This document shows, piece by piece, positions 18,381 through 27,492 of a DNA stretch of 64,000 nucleotides. Location: assembly GCF_024505145.1 (NCBI RefSeq), contig NZ_JANIAA010000006.1:62001-126000 (forward strand), in the 5' to 3' direction. Source of the stretch: Streptomyces rugosispiralis (GTDB taxonomy: Bacteria > Actinomycetota > Actinomycetes > Streptomycetales > Streptomycetaceae). The position numbers and the translations under genes are program-made. Below the pieces are notes generated by a model. It was not told where the DNA came from. It ran no database searches and worked only from the letters and a program-made list of their open reading frames with translations. Numbering within the stretch: position 1 is the first letter of the stretch; each line of letters begins with the position of its first letter.

Positions 18381-18791
18381 CTGACCATGGTGCAGCCAAC
18401 GCGGCCGAAGCGTGAGACCTTCGGCGGCTTTCCGGATGGCGGCGCCGTCGACAGGGATCGGCAACACGCCGCTGTCCAGCGGAAATGCGCTTGCGCGGAG
18501 GCGGGCGGGGAGGGGGCCCACGGCGTCGTGACGGGGAGCGGGGATGAGACGGGGGTAGGGCCGGTGCGGCCGGACAAGGTAGCGTGCGTAACCGCGCCAC
18601 CGAGGGTCGTTCCTGGCCGTGTGCCGAGTAGCCATCCCGCAGAATGGGACGTACAAGGTGCGCCCGAAGGCCGGATGGGCGCGGACGTCGACGCGGCCCC
18701 ATGGTCCGCTCCGTCCGCGGTCCCGCGACGGCCGTACGGCTGGCGCACCAGGTCAGACGGCTGCGACGGCGTGGAAGAGAGAATCGATCCT
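18381..18791. other. Divergent intergenic region between MFS and DUF3027 genes
   Basis: About 410 bp that should hold the promoters for both genes. It is open in several frames because of high GC, but no frame has a ribosome site or recognisable protein. The part nearest 18560-18660 is slightly richer in A/T than its surroundings and is the most likely promoter position. Confidence 0.4.
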
Positions 18792-19706
18792 GTGAGTGCG
18801 ATGCGAAGCCGTACCCCCGACCGCCTGTGCGCCGAGGCGATCGAACTCGCCCGCGAGGCGGCCGTGGAAGCCGCCCGTCCGGGGCAGGTGGGCGAGTATC
18901 TGGGCGCTGTCGCCGAGGGCGACCGCGTGGTCACGCATCTCTTCGAGAGCCCCGAGCCGGGCTATCGCGGCTGGCGCTGGGCGGTCACGGTGACCCGCGC
19001 CTCCCGCGCGAAGGCCGTCACCCTGGACGAGACGGTGCTGCTCCCCGGGCCCGACGCGCTGCTCGCGCCGGAGTGGGTGCCCTGGAGCGAGCGGCTGCGC
19101 CCCGGCGACATGGGGCCGGGCGATCTGCTCCCCACCGAGGCCGAGGACCTGCGCCTGGAGCCCGGCTACTCGGGCGAGGACAGCCCGCCGCCCAACTCCG
19201 TGGTCTCCGAGGAGATGCAGCAGCTCGCGGCGGTGGAGGAGGCCGATGTGACGGCCGGTGCCCCCGCGGCGCAGACCGCCGCGCCCGCCACCGGCTCGAT
19301 CGCGGCAGTCGCCGAGGAACTGGGTATGCGGCGCGCCCGGGTGCTGTCCCGCTACGGCCTCCACGTCGCGGCCGACCGCTGGGACGAGGCGTACGGCCCC
19401 AAGACCCCCATGGCCCAGGCGGCCCCCGGCACCTGCGCGAGCTGCGGCTTCCTGGTGGCCCTCGGCGGCTCGCTGGGGCAGGCGTTCGGAGTCTGCGCGA
19501 ACGAGTTCAGCCCGGCGGACGGCCGCGTCGTCTCCCTCTCCTACGGCTGCGGCGCCCACTCCGAGGCCGCCGTCATGCCCAAGCCTCCCCGCCCGGCCGA
19601 ACCCGTCGTCGACGAAACCGTCGTCGAACCCCTCCCCCTCCACCCGGACCGCACGGGCGGCTCCGTCGAGCCGGACCTGCCGACGGAGGACCTGGGCCAC
19701 AGCTGA
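18792..19706 (+). CDS. DUF3027-domain protein
   Basis: 304 residues from GTG 18792. The conserved core begins TPDRLCAEAIELAREAA and includes GWRWAVTVTRASRAKAVTLDE. A Cys/His cluster near residues 217-257 (CASCGFLV, a single Cys in FGVCANEF, then YGCGAHSE) probably binds a metal, likely zinc. The C-terminal ~50 residues are Pro-rich. DUF3027 proteins are conserved in actinobacteria and often sit, as here, between a transporter and cold-shock or chaperone-like genes, but have no known role. Confidence 0.88.
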   Translation: MSAMRSRTPDRLCAEAIELAREAAVEAARPGQVGEYLGAVAEGDRVVTHLFESPEPGYRGWRWAVTVTRASRAKAVTLDETVLLPGPDALLAPEWVPWSERLRPGDMGPGDLLPTEAEDLRLEPGYSGEDSPPPNSVVSEEMQQLAAVEEADVTAGAPAAQTAAPATGSIAAVAEELGMRRARVLSRYGLHVAADRWDEAYGPKTPMAQAAPGTCASCGFLVALGGSLGQAFGVCANEFSPADGRVVSLSYGCGAHSEAAVMPKPPRPAEPVVDETVVEPLPLHPDRTGGSVEPDLPTEDLGHS

Positions 19707-20496
19707 GGCATCCCGCGGGGCTCCCCACGACGCCCCGGCAAGACCCGCACGGAACGCCCCCTGGCCCCGCCGCTACGGAACGGCCCCTTGGCCAGGCCGT
19801 CACGGAACGGCGTTCCTGAGCCCGCCGCTTACGGAACGGCGTTCCCGGCCCCGCCGCTTACGGAACGGCGTCCCGGCCAGGCCGCTGCGCAACGGCGGCC
19901 CCGGCGCACGGTCGCCGCGGCGGCTGCGAACGACCGTCCGGGCGGGGCGCGCACGTCCGGGCTCATCGCGGCGCCAGCGCCCAGGGGCACCCATGGGGTG
20001 TGGTGCCCGGCGGATCTTGCCCCTACCCGCCCCTTCCCGCTACCAGGGGCTCCGCCCCTGGACCCCGGGGTCTGGGGGCGGGCCCGCACGCGGCGGAGTC
20101 CCTACGCCGTGGAGCCGTGTATCGATGTCGCGGGAAGGGGCGATGTTCCGGTTCGGGGGCTGGGGCGGATGCCCCCCCACGCGGCGGAGCCGCATCGATG
20201 CTGTCGGGAAGGGGCGGGGAGGGGAGCGGCCCGCCGCAGGCGTCACTCCTCCGCCTGTGTGCCCGAGGCAGGGGACTGGTGGGCCAAGGGCTCATGGGCG
20301 CCAAGGTGAGGGGGAGAATCCGGTTGTGTGGGGCCCGGGGCGTCGTTTGGGGGCGGATAGCGGTACGTTCGCGGCTAGCAAGGGCGGCACGCTTGGAAAC
20401 GGCGAGCGCGGTGGGGTGATGCGCACCGCGGGGGACTCGGCGGTGTGGCGCCGAGGCGCAGGACGGACCCCGACCAGGAACTTCCGGAGGCGAGAC
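19707..20496. other. 790-bp intergenic region rich in repeats
   Basis: No gene is supported. The left part (about 19735-19905) is an array of imperfect units around CTTACGGAACGGCGTTCC. The middle holds a hairpin, CCAGGGGC and GCCCCTGG at 20043-20061, and two copies (near 20087-20145 and 20188-20220) of a GCGGCGGAG...ATCGATG...GGGAAGGGGCG element of a type I recall as dispersed in Streptomyces intergenic DNA. The right part carries the ribosome site GGAGG for the GHKL ATPase gene. Confidence 0.7.
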
Positions 20497-23400
20497 GTGA
20501 GCAGCACGGCGATGGTGCGAGGCGCGACCGAGGACGCGGACCCGTTCGGGACCGCGCGGCTGCGGCGCGGCGTGCTGGACGCCTGGGCCGCGTCGCCCGC
20601 CCGGTTCCGGGAGGACGCCAACGCCGAGGAGGATCTGGCGCTGGGCGGCCACCGCGACCGGCTGGTCGTCGAGCTGGCCCAGAACGCGGCGGACGCCGCC
20701 GCCCGCGCCGGGGTACCCGGCCGGCTGCGGCTGACCCTGCGTCCCGCGACGGACGGCGAGCCCGCCGTGCTGGCCGCCGCCAACACCGGGGCGCCGCTGG
20801 ACGCGGCCGGGGTCGAGTCGCTGTCCACGCTGCGGGCGTCGGCCAAGCGTGACGAGCCGGAGGGCGCGGTCGGGCGGTTCGGCGTCGGCTTCGCGGCGGT
20901 GCTCGCGGTGAGCGACGAGCCCGCGGTCGTGGGCCGCGCCGGCGGCGTGCGCTGGTCGCTGGCCGAGGCGCGGGAGCTGACCCAGCGGGCCACCGCCGCC
21001 GGCCCCGGCCTCGCCGAGGAGCTGCGCCGCCGGGACGGCCACGTACCGCTGCTGCGGCTGCCGCTGCCCGCCGAGGGGAGCGCCCCGGAGGGCTACGACA
21101 CCGTCGTGGTGCTGCCGCTGCGCGACGGCGCCGCGTGGGACGTCGCGGAGCGGCTGCTGGCCGGGATCGACGACGCGCTGCTGCTCACCCTCCCCGGTCT
21201 GGCCGAGGTCGTGGTCGAGACCGTCGAGGGCACCCGGACGCTGCGCCGCCGCGAGGACGGCCCGTACACCGTCGTCGAGGACAGCGGCGCCCGCGGTACG
21301 ACGCGCTGGCGCACCGAGAGCGCCGGCGGACGGCTGGAGCCGGAGCTGCTCGCCGACCGCCCGGTGGAGGAGCGGCTGCGCCCGGTGTGGTCGGTGACCT
21401 GGGCGGTTCCGGTGGACGCGGAGGGCGCGCCGACGCGGCCCGCGACCGCCCCGGTGGTCCACGCCCCGACGCCGACCGACGAGCCGCTGGGCATGCCCGC
21501 GCTGCTGATCGGGTCCTTCCCACTGGAGCCCACCCGCCGCCACACCGCCCCCGGGCCGCTCACGGACTTCCTGCTGGACCGCGCGGCTGAGGCGTACGCG
21601 ACGCTGCTGCGCGACTGGCATCCGGTCTCGGTCGGCTCGATCGACCTCGTCCCGGGCCAGCTGGGCCGGAGCGAGCTGGACGGGGAGCTGCGCCAGCGGG
21701 TGCTCGAGCGGCTGCCGAGGGTGCCGTTCCTGCCCAGCGCCGCCGCACCGGCGGTGGGCGTGGGCACGGAGGACGCGGCCGTGGCCGAGGCCGTGGCGGG
21801 CTGGCTCGGCTCGCCGGAGGCGCTCGGCCCGGACGCCGCCCAGGGCGGCCCCGCCGCGGAGGAGCCGGCCGCCGCCCCGGCCGCGCCCGCCCCGGCCGAC
21901 TGGGACGACGACGTGCTGGCGCGCGGCGGCGCCGAGGGCGAACCGTACGCGCTGCGGCCCCGGGACGCCGAGATCGTCGAGGGCGCGGGCGCGGAGACGG
22001 TGGAGGTGCTGGCCGAGCTGTTCCCGACGCTGCTGCCCGCGGGCCTCGAGCGCCGTTCGGAGCTGCGGGTGCTGGGCGTGGCCCGGGTGCCGCTGGGCGA
22101 GCTCATCGACCGGCTCGCGGGCGTGGAGCGCGCCCCGGCCTGGTGGCGGCGGCTGTACGACTCGCTGGGCGGTATCGACCCGGACCGGCTCAGCGGGCTG
22201 CCGGTGCCGCTGGCGGACGGCCGGACGACGATCGGGCCCCGGCAGGTGCTGCTGCCGCTGCCGGGCGAGGCCGACGGCGACCTGGACGGGCTCGGCCGCG
22301 GGGGCGTTCTGGACGGCCCGCACGGCCCGCACGGCCCGGACAGCATCGGAATCGCCGATTCCGCCGTCACCACCGAGCCCGCCGGACCGGTCGAGTCCGC
22401 CGGACCGGTCGAGTCCCCCGGAGCCGCCGATTCCGCCGCGTCCGCGCGGACCCCCGACCACGGCGCCGCGGTCAGCGATACGCATCGCACCCTCGCCCGC
22501 CTCGGTCTGAAAGTTGCACATCCGGACGCCGCCCATCCGCTGTTGGAGAAGCTCGGCGCCACCCCCGCCACGCCCCGCGCCGTGCTGACGACCCCGCAGG
22601 TTCGGACCGCCGTCGCGCATTCGCTGGAGGCGGAGGACGAGTACGACCCGTTCGCGGAGGAGGGCGAGGGCGGCCTGGGCGCGGCGCTGGACGCCGACAC
22701 GCTGGCGGACACCGTCCTCGGCCTGGTCCAGCAGGCCCGGCTGGCGCCCGGCGACGAGCCGTGGCTGGCCGCGCTCGCGCTCCCGGACGAGGACGGGGAG
22801 CTGGCCCCGGCCGGTGAACTGGTCCTCCCCGGCGGCGCCTTCGAGCAGGTGATGCGGGAGGGCGAACTGGCCGCGTGCGACGCCGAGCTGGCCGAGCGCT
22901 GGGGTGAGCAGCCGCTCGCCGCGGTCGGTGTGCTGGCGGGCTTCACGCTGGTCAGGGCCACCGATGTGGTGCTGGACCCGGATGAGCTGGAGCCGCGCGA
23001 GGGCGACTTCACCGAACCGGACGACGTCGGTGTGCTGGACGCCGTCGACGTGTGGTGCGAGGACGTGCTGGACCGGCTGCCGGAGACGCCGGTGCCGCCG
23101 GTGGCCACCGAGATCGTGGCCGTACGCGACCTGGACCTGGTCGACGACGACGCCTGGCCGCGGGCGCTGGCCATGCTCGCCCAGCCGCCGCTGCGCGACG
23201 CGCTGACCGCGCCGGTGCGGGTGCTGCTGCCGGACGGCACGACGGAGACCGTGCGCTCGTACACCGCGTGGTGGCTGCGCGGTCATCCGGTGCTGGACGG
23301 CCGCCGCCCCGCCGGGCTGCGCGCGGCCGGGGGCGATCCGCTGCTGGCCGGGCTGTACGAGGCGGTGGACGCGGCCGGGTTCGAGGACGAGCAGGTGTTG

Positions 23401-24093
23401 CGGGCGCTGGGCGTACGGACCTCCGTGGCCGCGCTGCTGGACGAGCCGGGCGGCGCCGCCGAGCTGCTGGCCCGCCTCTCCGACCCGGACCGCGAGGTGA
23501 CCCCCGCCCAGCTGCACGCCGTCTACGGGCAGTTGGCCGACCTGGACCCCGAGCGGGTGACGCTGCCGGACGAGCTGCGCGCCATCGTGGACGGCGAGCC
23601 GACGGTGGTCGAGGCGGGCGAGGCGCTGGTCGCGGACGCCCCGGACCTGATGCCGCTGGCCGAGGCGGACGGCCGGGCGCTGCTGCCCGTACGGCCCACA
23701 CGGGCGGCGGAGCTGGCCGAGCTGTTCCAGGTGCGGCGGCTGAGCGAGGCGTACCCGGCGCGGGTGACCTCACAGGGTGATCCGCACGAGGTGCCCGAGG
23801 CGGTCCGCGAACTCCTGCCGGGCGCCCCCCTGTTGTACATCGAGCACGAGGAACTGCTGATCGAGGGCTCGGGTGACGGCGAGGGCGCGGGTGAGGGGCC
23901 GGGCTCGGGCTCGGGCGAGATCGAGCTGGACTGGCGGTATGTGGACGGCACCCTGCACGCCTCGACGGTCGAGGGCGTCGCGGCCGGTCTGTCCTGGGCC
24001 GCCGGCCACTGGGCGCGCCGGTTCGAGGTGGCGGCCCTGCTGGAGGATCTGACCCGTACGGAGGAGCTGGCGCGGGCCCGCTGGTTCGACTGA
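20497..24093 (+). CDS. Large sacsin/Hsp90-like GHKL ATPase-domain protein
   Basis: 1198 residues. The N-terminal ~200 residues form a GHKL (histidine-kinase/Hsp90-type) ATP-binding domain: N-box VELAQNAADAAARAG near residue 55 and the glycine-rich lid EGAVGRFGVGFAAVLAVSDE near 125. This most resembles the sacsin N-terminal ATP-binding-like domain family. The remaining ~1000 residues are acidic, helical and without recognised catalytic motifs, with an Asp/Gly/Pro-rich linker near 585-660. No kinase dimerisation or receiver domain is present. GTG 20497 has GGAGG seven bases upstream; the open frame further upstream has no ribosome site. A chaperone-like role is inferred. Confidence 0.87.
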   Translation: MSSTAMVRGATEDADPFGTARLRRGVLDAWAASPARFREDANAEEDLALGGHRDRLVVELAQNAADAAARAGVPGRLRLTLRPATDGEPAVLAAANTGAPLDAAGVESLSTLRASAKRDEPEGAVGRFGVGFAAVLAVSDEPAVVGRAGGVRWSLAEARELTQRATAAGPGLAEELRRRDGHVPLLRLPLPAEGSAPEGYDTVVVLPLRDGAAWDVAERLLAGIDDALLLTLPGLAEVVVETVEGTRTLRRREDGPYTVVEDSGARGTTRWRTESAGGRLEPELLADRPVEERLRPVWSVTWAVPVDAEGAPTRPATAPVVHAPTPTDEPLGMPALLIGSFPLEPTRRHTAPGPLTDFLLDRAAEAYATLLRDWHPVSVGSIDLVPGQLGRSELDGELRQRVLERLPRVPFLPSAAAPAVGVGTEDAAVAEAVAGWLGSPEALGPDAAQGGPAAEEPAAAPAAPAPADWDDDVLARGGAEGEPYALRPRDAEIVEGAGAETVEVLAELFPTLLPAGLERRSELRVLGVARVPLGELIDRLAGVERAPAWWRRLYDSLGGIDPDRLSGLPVPLADGRTTIGPRQVLLPLPGEADGDLDGLGRGGVLDGPHGPHGPDSIGIADSAVTTEPAGPVESAGPVESPGAADSAASARTPDHGAAVSDTHRTLARLGLKVAHPDAAHPLLEKLGATPATPRAVLTTPQVRTAVAHSLEAEDEYDPFAEEGEGGLGAALDADTLADTVLGLVQQARLAPGDEPWLAALALPDEDGELAPAGELVLPGGAFEQVMREGELAACDAELAERWGEQPLAAVGVLAGFTLVRATDVVLDPDELEPREGDFTEPDDVGVLDAVDVWCEDVLDRLPETPVPPVATEIVAVRDLDLVDDDAWPRALAMLAQPPLRDALTAPVRVLLPDGTTETVRSYTAWWLRGHPVLDGRRPAGLRAAGGDPLLAGLYEAVDAAGFEDEQVLRALGVRTSVAALLDEPGGAAELLARLSDPDREVTPAQLHAVYGQLADLDPERVTLPDELRAIVDGEPTVVEAGEALVADAPDLMPLAEADGRALLPVRPTRAAELAELFQVRRLSEAYPARVTSQGDPHEVPEAVRELLPGAPLLYIEHEELLIEGSGDGEGAGEGPGSGSGEIELDWRYVDGTLHASTVEGVAAGLSWAAGHWARRFEVAALLEDLTRTEELARARWFD

Positions 24094-24118
24094 CGGGCGC
24101 GCTTACGGGGTGTGTGCG

Positions 24119-24144
24119 CGGGCCTTGCCCCGGGGCAAGGCCCG
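24119..24144. terminator. Bidirectional terminator, perfect 26-bp palindrome
   Basis: CGGGCCTTGCCCC followed directly by its exact complement, between the stops of two converging genes (24093 and 24153). Confidence 0.88.
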
Positions 24145-24152
24145 TTCCCGGG

Positions 24153-24971
24153 TCAGGGCTTGCGGGCCACGCCCGCGAAGATCCACAACTCCTTGGCCTC
24201 CGCCTCGGCCCTGGCCCGCTCGCTCTCGGGCTTCCAGCGGTGGGGCATCACCACGCCCGGGTCGACCAGCTCCAGCCCGTCGAAGAAGCCAAGGATCTCC
24301 TCCTGGGTGCGTCCCTGCACATGGATGCCGCTGCTGCGGTAGAGGTTGGTGACCGCGTCCGAGACCCCGGGGCGGGGGTCGAGCGCGCCGTGCGAGAGCA
24401 CCAGATAGCTGCCCGAGGCCAGGGGCTCGACCAGTTGGCGCACGATCTCGTACGGCTTCTGCTCGTCCGCGATGAAGTGCATGATCGCATTGAGTGACAG
24501 GGCGACCGGCCGGGACAGATCGAGGGTGTCGTTCAGGTCCTCGGCGGCAAGGATCCCCTCGGGTTCGCTGACGTCCGCGTGGATGTAGGCGGTGCGGCCC
24601 TCGGGTGTGGAGAGCAACAGGGCCTGTGCGTAGGCCAGCACTATCGGGTCGTTGTCCGCGTAGACGACCCGGGAGTCCGGGGCGGCCTTCTGGGCGACCT
24701 GGTGGAGGTTGGGCTCGGTGGGGATGCCGGTGCCGATGTCCAGGAACTGGCGTATGCCCGCCTCGCCCGTCAGCCAGCGGGTCGCGCGGTGCATGAATGA
24801 CCGGTTGGCGCGAGTCCACGGCTTGACCTCGGGCCAGACGGCCTCGACCTGTTCGGCGGCGTGGGTGTCGACCGCGTAGTGGGTCTTTCCGCCCAGGAAG
24901 TAGTCGTACATGCGGGCCGAGTGCGGCTTGCTGGTGTCGATCTCATCGGCACGAAAGCGGTTACCGGTCAT
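24153..24971 (-). CDS. DUF574 SAM-dependent methyltransferase
   Basis: 272 residues. The DUF574 family (PF04672) is abundant in Streptomyces; crystal structures show a Rossmann methyltransferase fold binding S-adenosylmethionine. Here the family opening IDTSKPHSARMYDYFLGGK, the SAM loop FLDIGTGIPTEPNLHQVAQ near residue 75, and YADNDPIVLAYAQALL are clear. The ATG at 24971 is preceded by GAGGGAT. The substrate is unknown. Such genes are often next to XRE/DUF397 regulators, but none is adjacent here. Confidence 0.92.
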   Translation of the reverse strand: MTGNRFRADEIDTSKPHSARMYDYFLGGKTHYAVDTHAAEQVEAVWPEVKPWTRANRSFMHRATRWLTGEAGIRQFLDIGTGIPTEPNLHQVAQKAAPDSRVVYADNDPIVLAYAQALLLSTPEGRTAYIHADVSEPEGILAAEDLNDTLDLSRPVALSLNAIMHFIADEQKPYEIVRQLVEPLASGSYLVLSHGALDPRPGVSDAVTNLYRSSGIHVQGRTQEEILGFFDGLELVDPGVVMPHRWKPESERARAEAEAKELWIFAGVARKP

Positions 24972-25335
24972 ATCCCTCACATTACTGGTGAGTTGACGAC
25001 CACAAGACGGTAGTTCCCGAACAAAGTGCCCGCCGTGAGGCTTCCACAACATTGTGAACGGACCGTGAAGATCGTACAGTTGACCCACCCGGCTCCGCCC
25101 GCGCGTCCCCGCGGCGGAGCCCTCATCTTTCTGCGCGCACCACAGACGGGTGAGCGGGTGCGTCGCGAGGAGGGGAGCGCGCCCGTGCACCAGGCCAGGG
25201 CGCCGGGCCGCCCCCGGGAACGGCGGACGGTCCGGCGCCGCGCCGTCGAGGAGTGCCGCCTTGTGCGCGCCCGGGGCGGGCGCGTCGGCGGTCCCGCACG
25301 TCAGCGGTTCCGCGCGTCAGCCGTCGTTCCGCGCG
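24972..25335. other. Intergenic region with terminator-like hairpin and short palindrome
   Basis: No gene is supported. A hairpin with arms GGCTCCGCC and GGCGGAGCC (25091-25121) followed by CTCATCTTT could end transcripts. Closer to the methyltransferase gene is CACAA-CA-TTGTG at 25045-25056, a candidate operator in its promoter region. Confidence 0.55.
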
Positions 25336-25390
25336 TCAGCCGTTCCGCGCGTCGGCCGTCCGCGCGTCGCCGTTCCGCGCGTCGCGGCGG
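25301..25390. repeat. Irregular tandem array on the 3' end of the DUF2530 gene
   Basis: About six units of 14-19 bp built on CGCGCGTCAGCCGTTC. They encode the tail DARNGDARTADARNG and include the stop (TCA 25336-25338); the next unit to the left carries another TCA. Confidence 0.85.
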
Positions 25391-25617
25391 ATCGCCGCGT
25401 CCCGGGCCCGTACGTACCAGACGCCGAGCAGTCCGAGCCCGCCGCCGGCCAGGCAGGTCCACAGCCACCACAGATGTCCGTGCTCGTGGAACCAGCCGTA
25501 GAAGGGCAACTGGACGAGGAAGAGGACGAACCACGCGATCGTGCCGCCGGTGATCGTGGCCACGACATTGCCCTCGAGGGGCGCCGGCGCCTCGTGCTTG
25601 GGGGTCCACTTCGTCAT
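25336..25617 (-). CDS. DUF2530-type small membrane protein
   Basis: 93 residues from ATG 25617. A Pro/Glu-rich start (KHEAPAPLEGN) is followed by two membrane segments (TGGTIAWFVLFLVQLPFYGW and HLWWLWTCLAGGGLGLLGVW) and a basic tail, the pattern of DUF2530. The C-terminal DARNG repeats are encoded by a tandem DNA array and are probably strain-specific. There is no ribosome site before ATG 25617 or GTG 25623, so translation may be leaderless. Function unknown. It is divergent from the purine permease. Confidence 0.82.
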   Translation of the reverse strand: MTKWTPKHEAPAPLEGNVVATITGGTIAWFVLFLVQLPFYGWFHEHGHLWWLWTCLAGGGLGLLGVWYVRARDAAIRRDARNGDARTADARNG

Positions 25618-25807
25618 GGCCACAGCTTAAGGGGGCCGGTCATGGGCCCGGCCGGGGCCGTGCCGGACCTCACAGGGGCCTCGCCGGGGCCGGTTTGGTG
25701 ATCGGGCGTTGATAGTTTCATACTGAATACTTCTGGGTCTGAGTGGAATGTCTTGTTCGATCATCCAAAGGACCCGCCGTTGATGTTCACGCACACTGAG
25801 GTCCTTC

Positions 25808-27274
25808 ATGTCCCCCTCGGCCACCGCGCCGGTCGACGCCGGTAAGCAGGCTCCGACTCCCCCCGCCAACGGCATCGACAAGTTCTTCAAGATCAGCGAG
25901 CGTGGTTCCTCGATCTCCCGGGAGATCCGGGGCGGACTGGCCACGTTCTTTGCGATGGCCTACATCGTCGTACTGAACCCGATCATCCTCGGAGCCGGTA
26001 CGGACAAGTTCGGGCATCAGCTCAACAACGGCCAGTTGGTCACCGCCACCGCCCTGATCGCGGGCCTGACCACGCTGCTCATGGGGATCATCGGCAACGT
26101 CCCCATCGCGCTGGCCGCGGGCCTCGGCATCAACGCCGTGGTCTCGCTCCAGCTCGCGCCCAAGATGAGCTGGCCGGACGCGATGGGCATGGTGGTGCTC
26201 GCCGGTCTGGTGCTGATGATCCTCGTCGCCTCGGGGCTGCGGCAGCGGGTGATGGACGCGATCCCATCAGGGCTGCGGCGGGCGATCGCGATCGGCATCG
26301 GTCTCTTCATCGCCCTGATCGGTCTGGTCGACTCCGGCTTCGTCAGCCGTAACCCCGACGCCGCGCACACCACCGTCCCCCTCGGCCTGGGGGTGGCCGG
26401 ACGGCTCCAGGGCTGGCCGGTGCTGGTCTTCGTGGCCGGTCTCGCGCTCACCTTCATCCTGATCGTCCGCAAGACGCGCGGCGCGATCCTGATCGGCATC
26501 GTCACCATGACCGTGGTCGCGATCGTGATCAACTCCCTGGCCCACATCCCGGACGCCCAGTGGGGGCTGACCATCCCCTCCGTGCCGGACAAGGTGGTCG
26601 ACACCCCGGACTTCGGCCTCGTCGGAAATGTCAGCCTCTTCGGCGGCTTCCATGAGGTCGGCCTGCTCACCGGCTGTCTCTTCGTCTTCACCGTGCTGCT
26701 GTCCGGCTTCTTCGACGCGATGGGCACGATCATCGGCGTCGGCGAGGAGGCCGGGCTGACCGATGAGCGCGGCCAGCTTCCGGGCATGGGCCGGATCCTG
26801 ATGATGGACGGCGTCGCGGTCGCGGGCGGCGGCTTCGGCTCGGCCTCGGCCAACACCTGCTTCGTGGAGTCCACGGCGGGCGTCGGGGAAGGGGCGCGCA
26901 CCGGACTCGCGAACGTGGTGACCGGCGGCCTCTTCCTGCTCGCGCTGGTCTTCACCCCGCTGGCCAAGGTGGTGCCCTCGCAGGCCGCGACCCCCGCGCT
27001 GGTGGTCGTCGGCTTCCTGATCATGGCGGCGAACGTCAAGGAGATCGACTGGAGCGATTTCACGATCGCGGTCCCGGCCTTCCTGACCATGATCTCGATG
27101 CCGTTCACCTACAGCATCACCAACGGGATCGGGCTGGGCGTCCTCTCGTTCCTGCTGCTGCGCATCGCCACCCGGCGGACCCGGGAGATCCCCTGGCTGC
27201 TGGGCGTGGTGGGGCTGTGCTTCCTGGTGTACTTCCTGCTCAACCCGATCGAACAGGCACTCGGCGTCTCCTGA
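25808..27274 (+). CDS. NCS2-family purine permease (AzgA/PbuG type)
   Basis: 488 residues with about 12-14 membrane segments. The family imports hypoxanthine, guanine or adenine by proton symport. The start of the transporter domain (FKISERGSSISREIRGGLAT), the segment AAGLGINAVVSLQL and the substrate-site motif SASANTCFVESTAGVGEGAR identify the AzgA-like branch. The ATG at 25808 follows the promoter-proximal region directly. No purine riboswitch fold is apparent upstream. Specific purine cannot be told from sequence. Confidence 0.92.
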   Translation: MSPSATAPVDAGKQAPTPPANGIDKFFKISERGSSISREIRGGLATFFAMAYIVVLNPIILGAGTDKFGHQLNNGQLVTATALIAGLTTLLMGIIGNVPIALAAGLGINAVVSLQLAPKMSWPDAMGMVVLAGLVLMILVASGLRQRVMDAIPSGLRRAIAIGIGLFIALIGLVDSGFVSRNPDAAHTTVPLGLGVAGRLQGWPVLVFVAGLALTFILIVRKTRGAILIGIVTMTVVAIVINSLAHIPDAQWGLTIPSVPDKVVDTPDFGLVGNVSLFGGFHEVGLLTGCLFVFTVLLSGFFDAMGTIIGVGEEAGLTDERGQLPGMGRILMMDGVAVAGGGFGSASANTCFVESTAGVGEGARTGLANVVTGGLFLLALVFTPLAKVVPSQAATPALVVVGFLIMAANVKEIDWSDFTIAVPAFLTMISMPFTYSITNGIGLGVLSFLLLRIATRRTREIPWLLGVVGLCFLVYFLLNPIEQALGVS

Positions 27275-27471
27275 GCCGAGCTCGGCCCCGCGTGGGCCGA
27301 GTCGTCGTCCCGCCCTGGTGTACGCCGTCCCGCCCGGCGCATAAGCGTTCCGCCCCGAGCGCCCCGGACCCATCCGTGGTCCTGGGCGCTCATGCGTGCC
27401 GCTATACGTCACTACCCGGAGTCAACTCACTCGTTCGGGTGAAATAGAAATAGGGAAGTCACCAGGGTTTT

Positions 27472-27488
27472 CATTAGACGAGGTAATG
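27472..27488. promoter_or_regulatory. Candidate MarR operator
   Basis: Inverted repeat CATTA-GACGAGG-TAATG covers the ribosome site (GAGG) of the MarR gene, five bases before its ATG. Binding here could give autorepression of the MarR-MFS pair. Arm length is short, so this is tentative. Confidence 0.45.
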
Positions 27489-27492
27489 AGTT

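Noticed and set aside
18381..18656. Extending the MFS transporter by 92 residues to the start at 18656
   Set aside because: The extension is Arg/Pro-rich, lacks a ribosome site and has no transporter-like features; GTG 18380 is the more credible start.
20023..23517. 1164-codon minus-strand frame opposite the GHKL ATPase
   Set aside because: Composition is Arg/Gly/His/Gln-rich without motifs. The plus strand has intact ATP-binding motifs and a good ribosome site.
24119..24144. Palindrome resembling the rifamycin-associated element
   Set aside because: The arms contain CTTGC/GCAAG as in that element, but it lies between two converging genes where only a terminator is expected, and the HelD-like gene at the left edge has no such site upstream.
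25717..25727. Purine riboswitch before the NCS2 permease
   Set aside because: TTCA-TAC-TGAA is a short palindrome only. I could not find the three-stem purine aptamer or its conserved loop sequences in the 190-bp leader.
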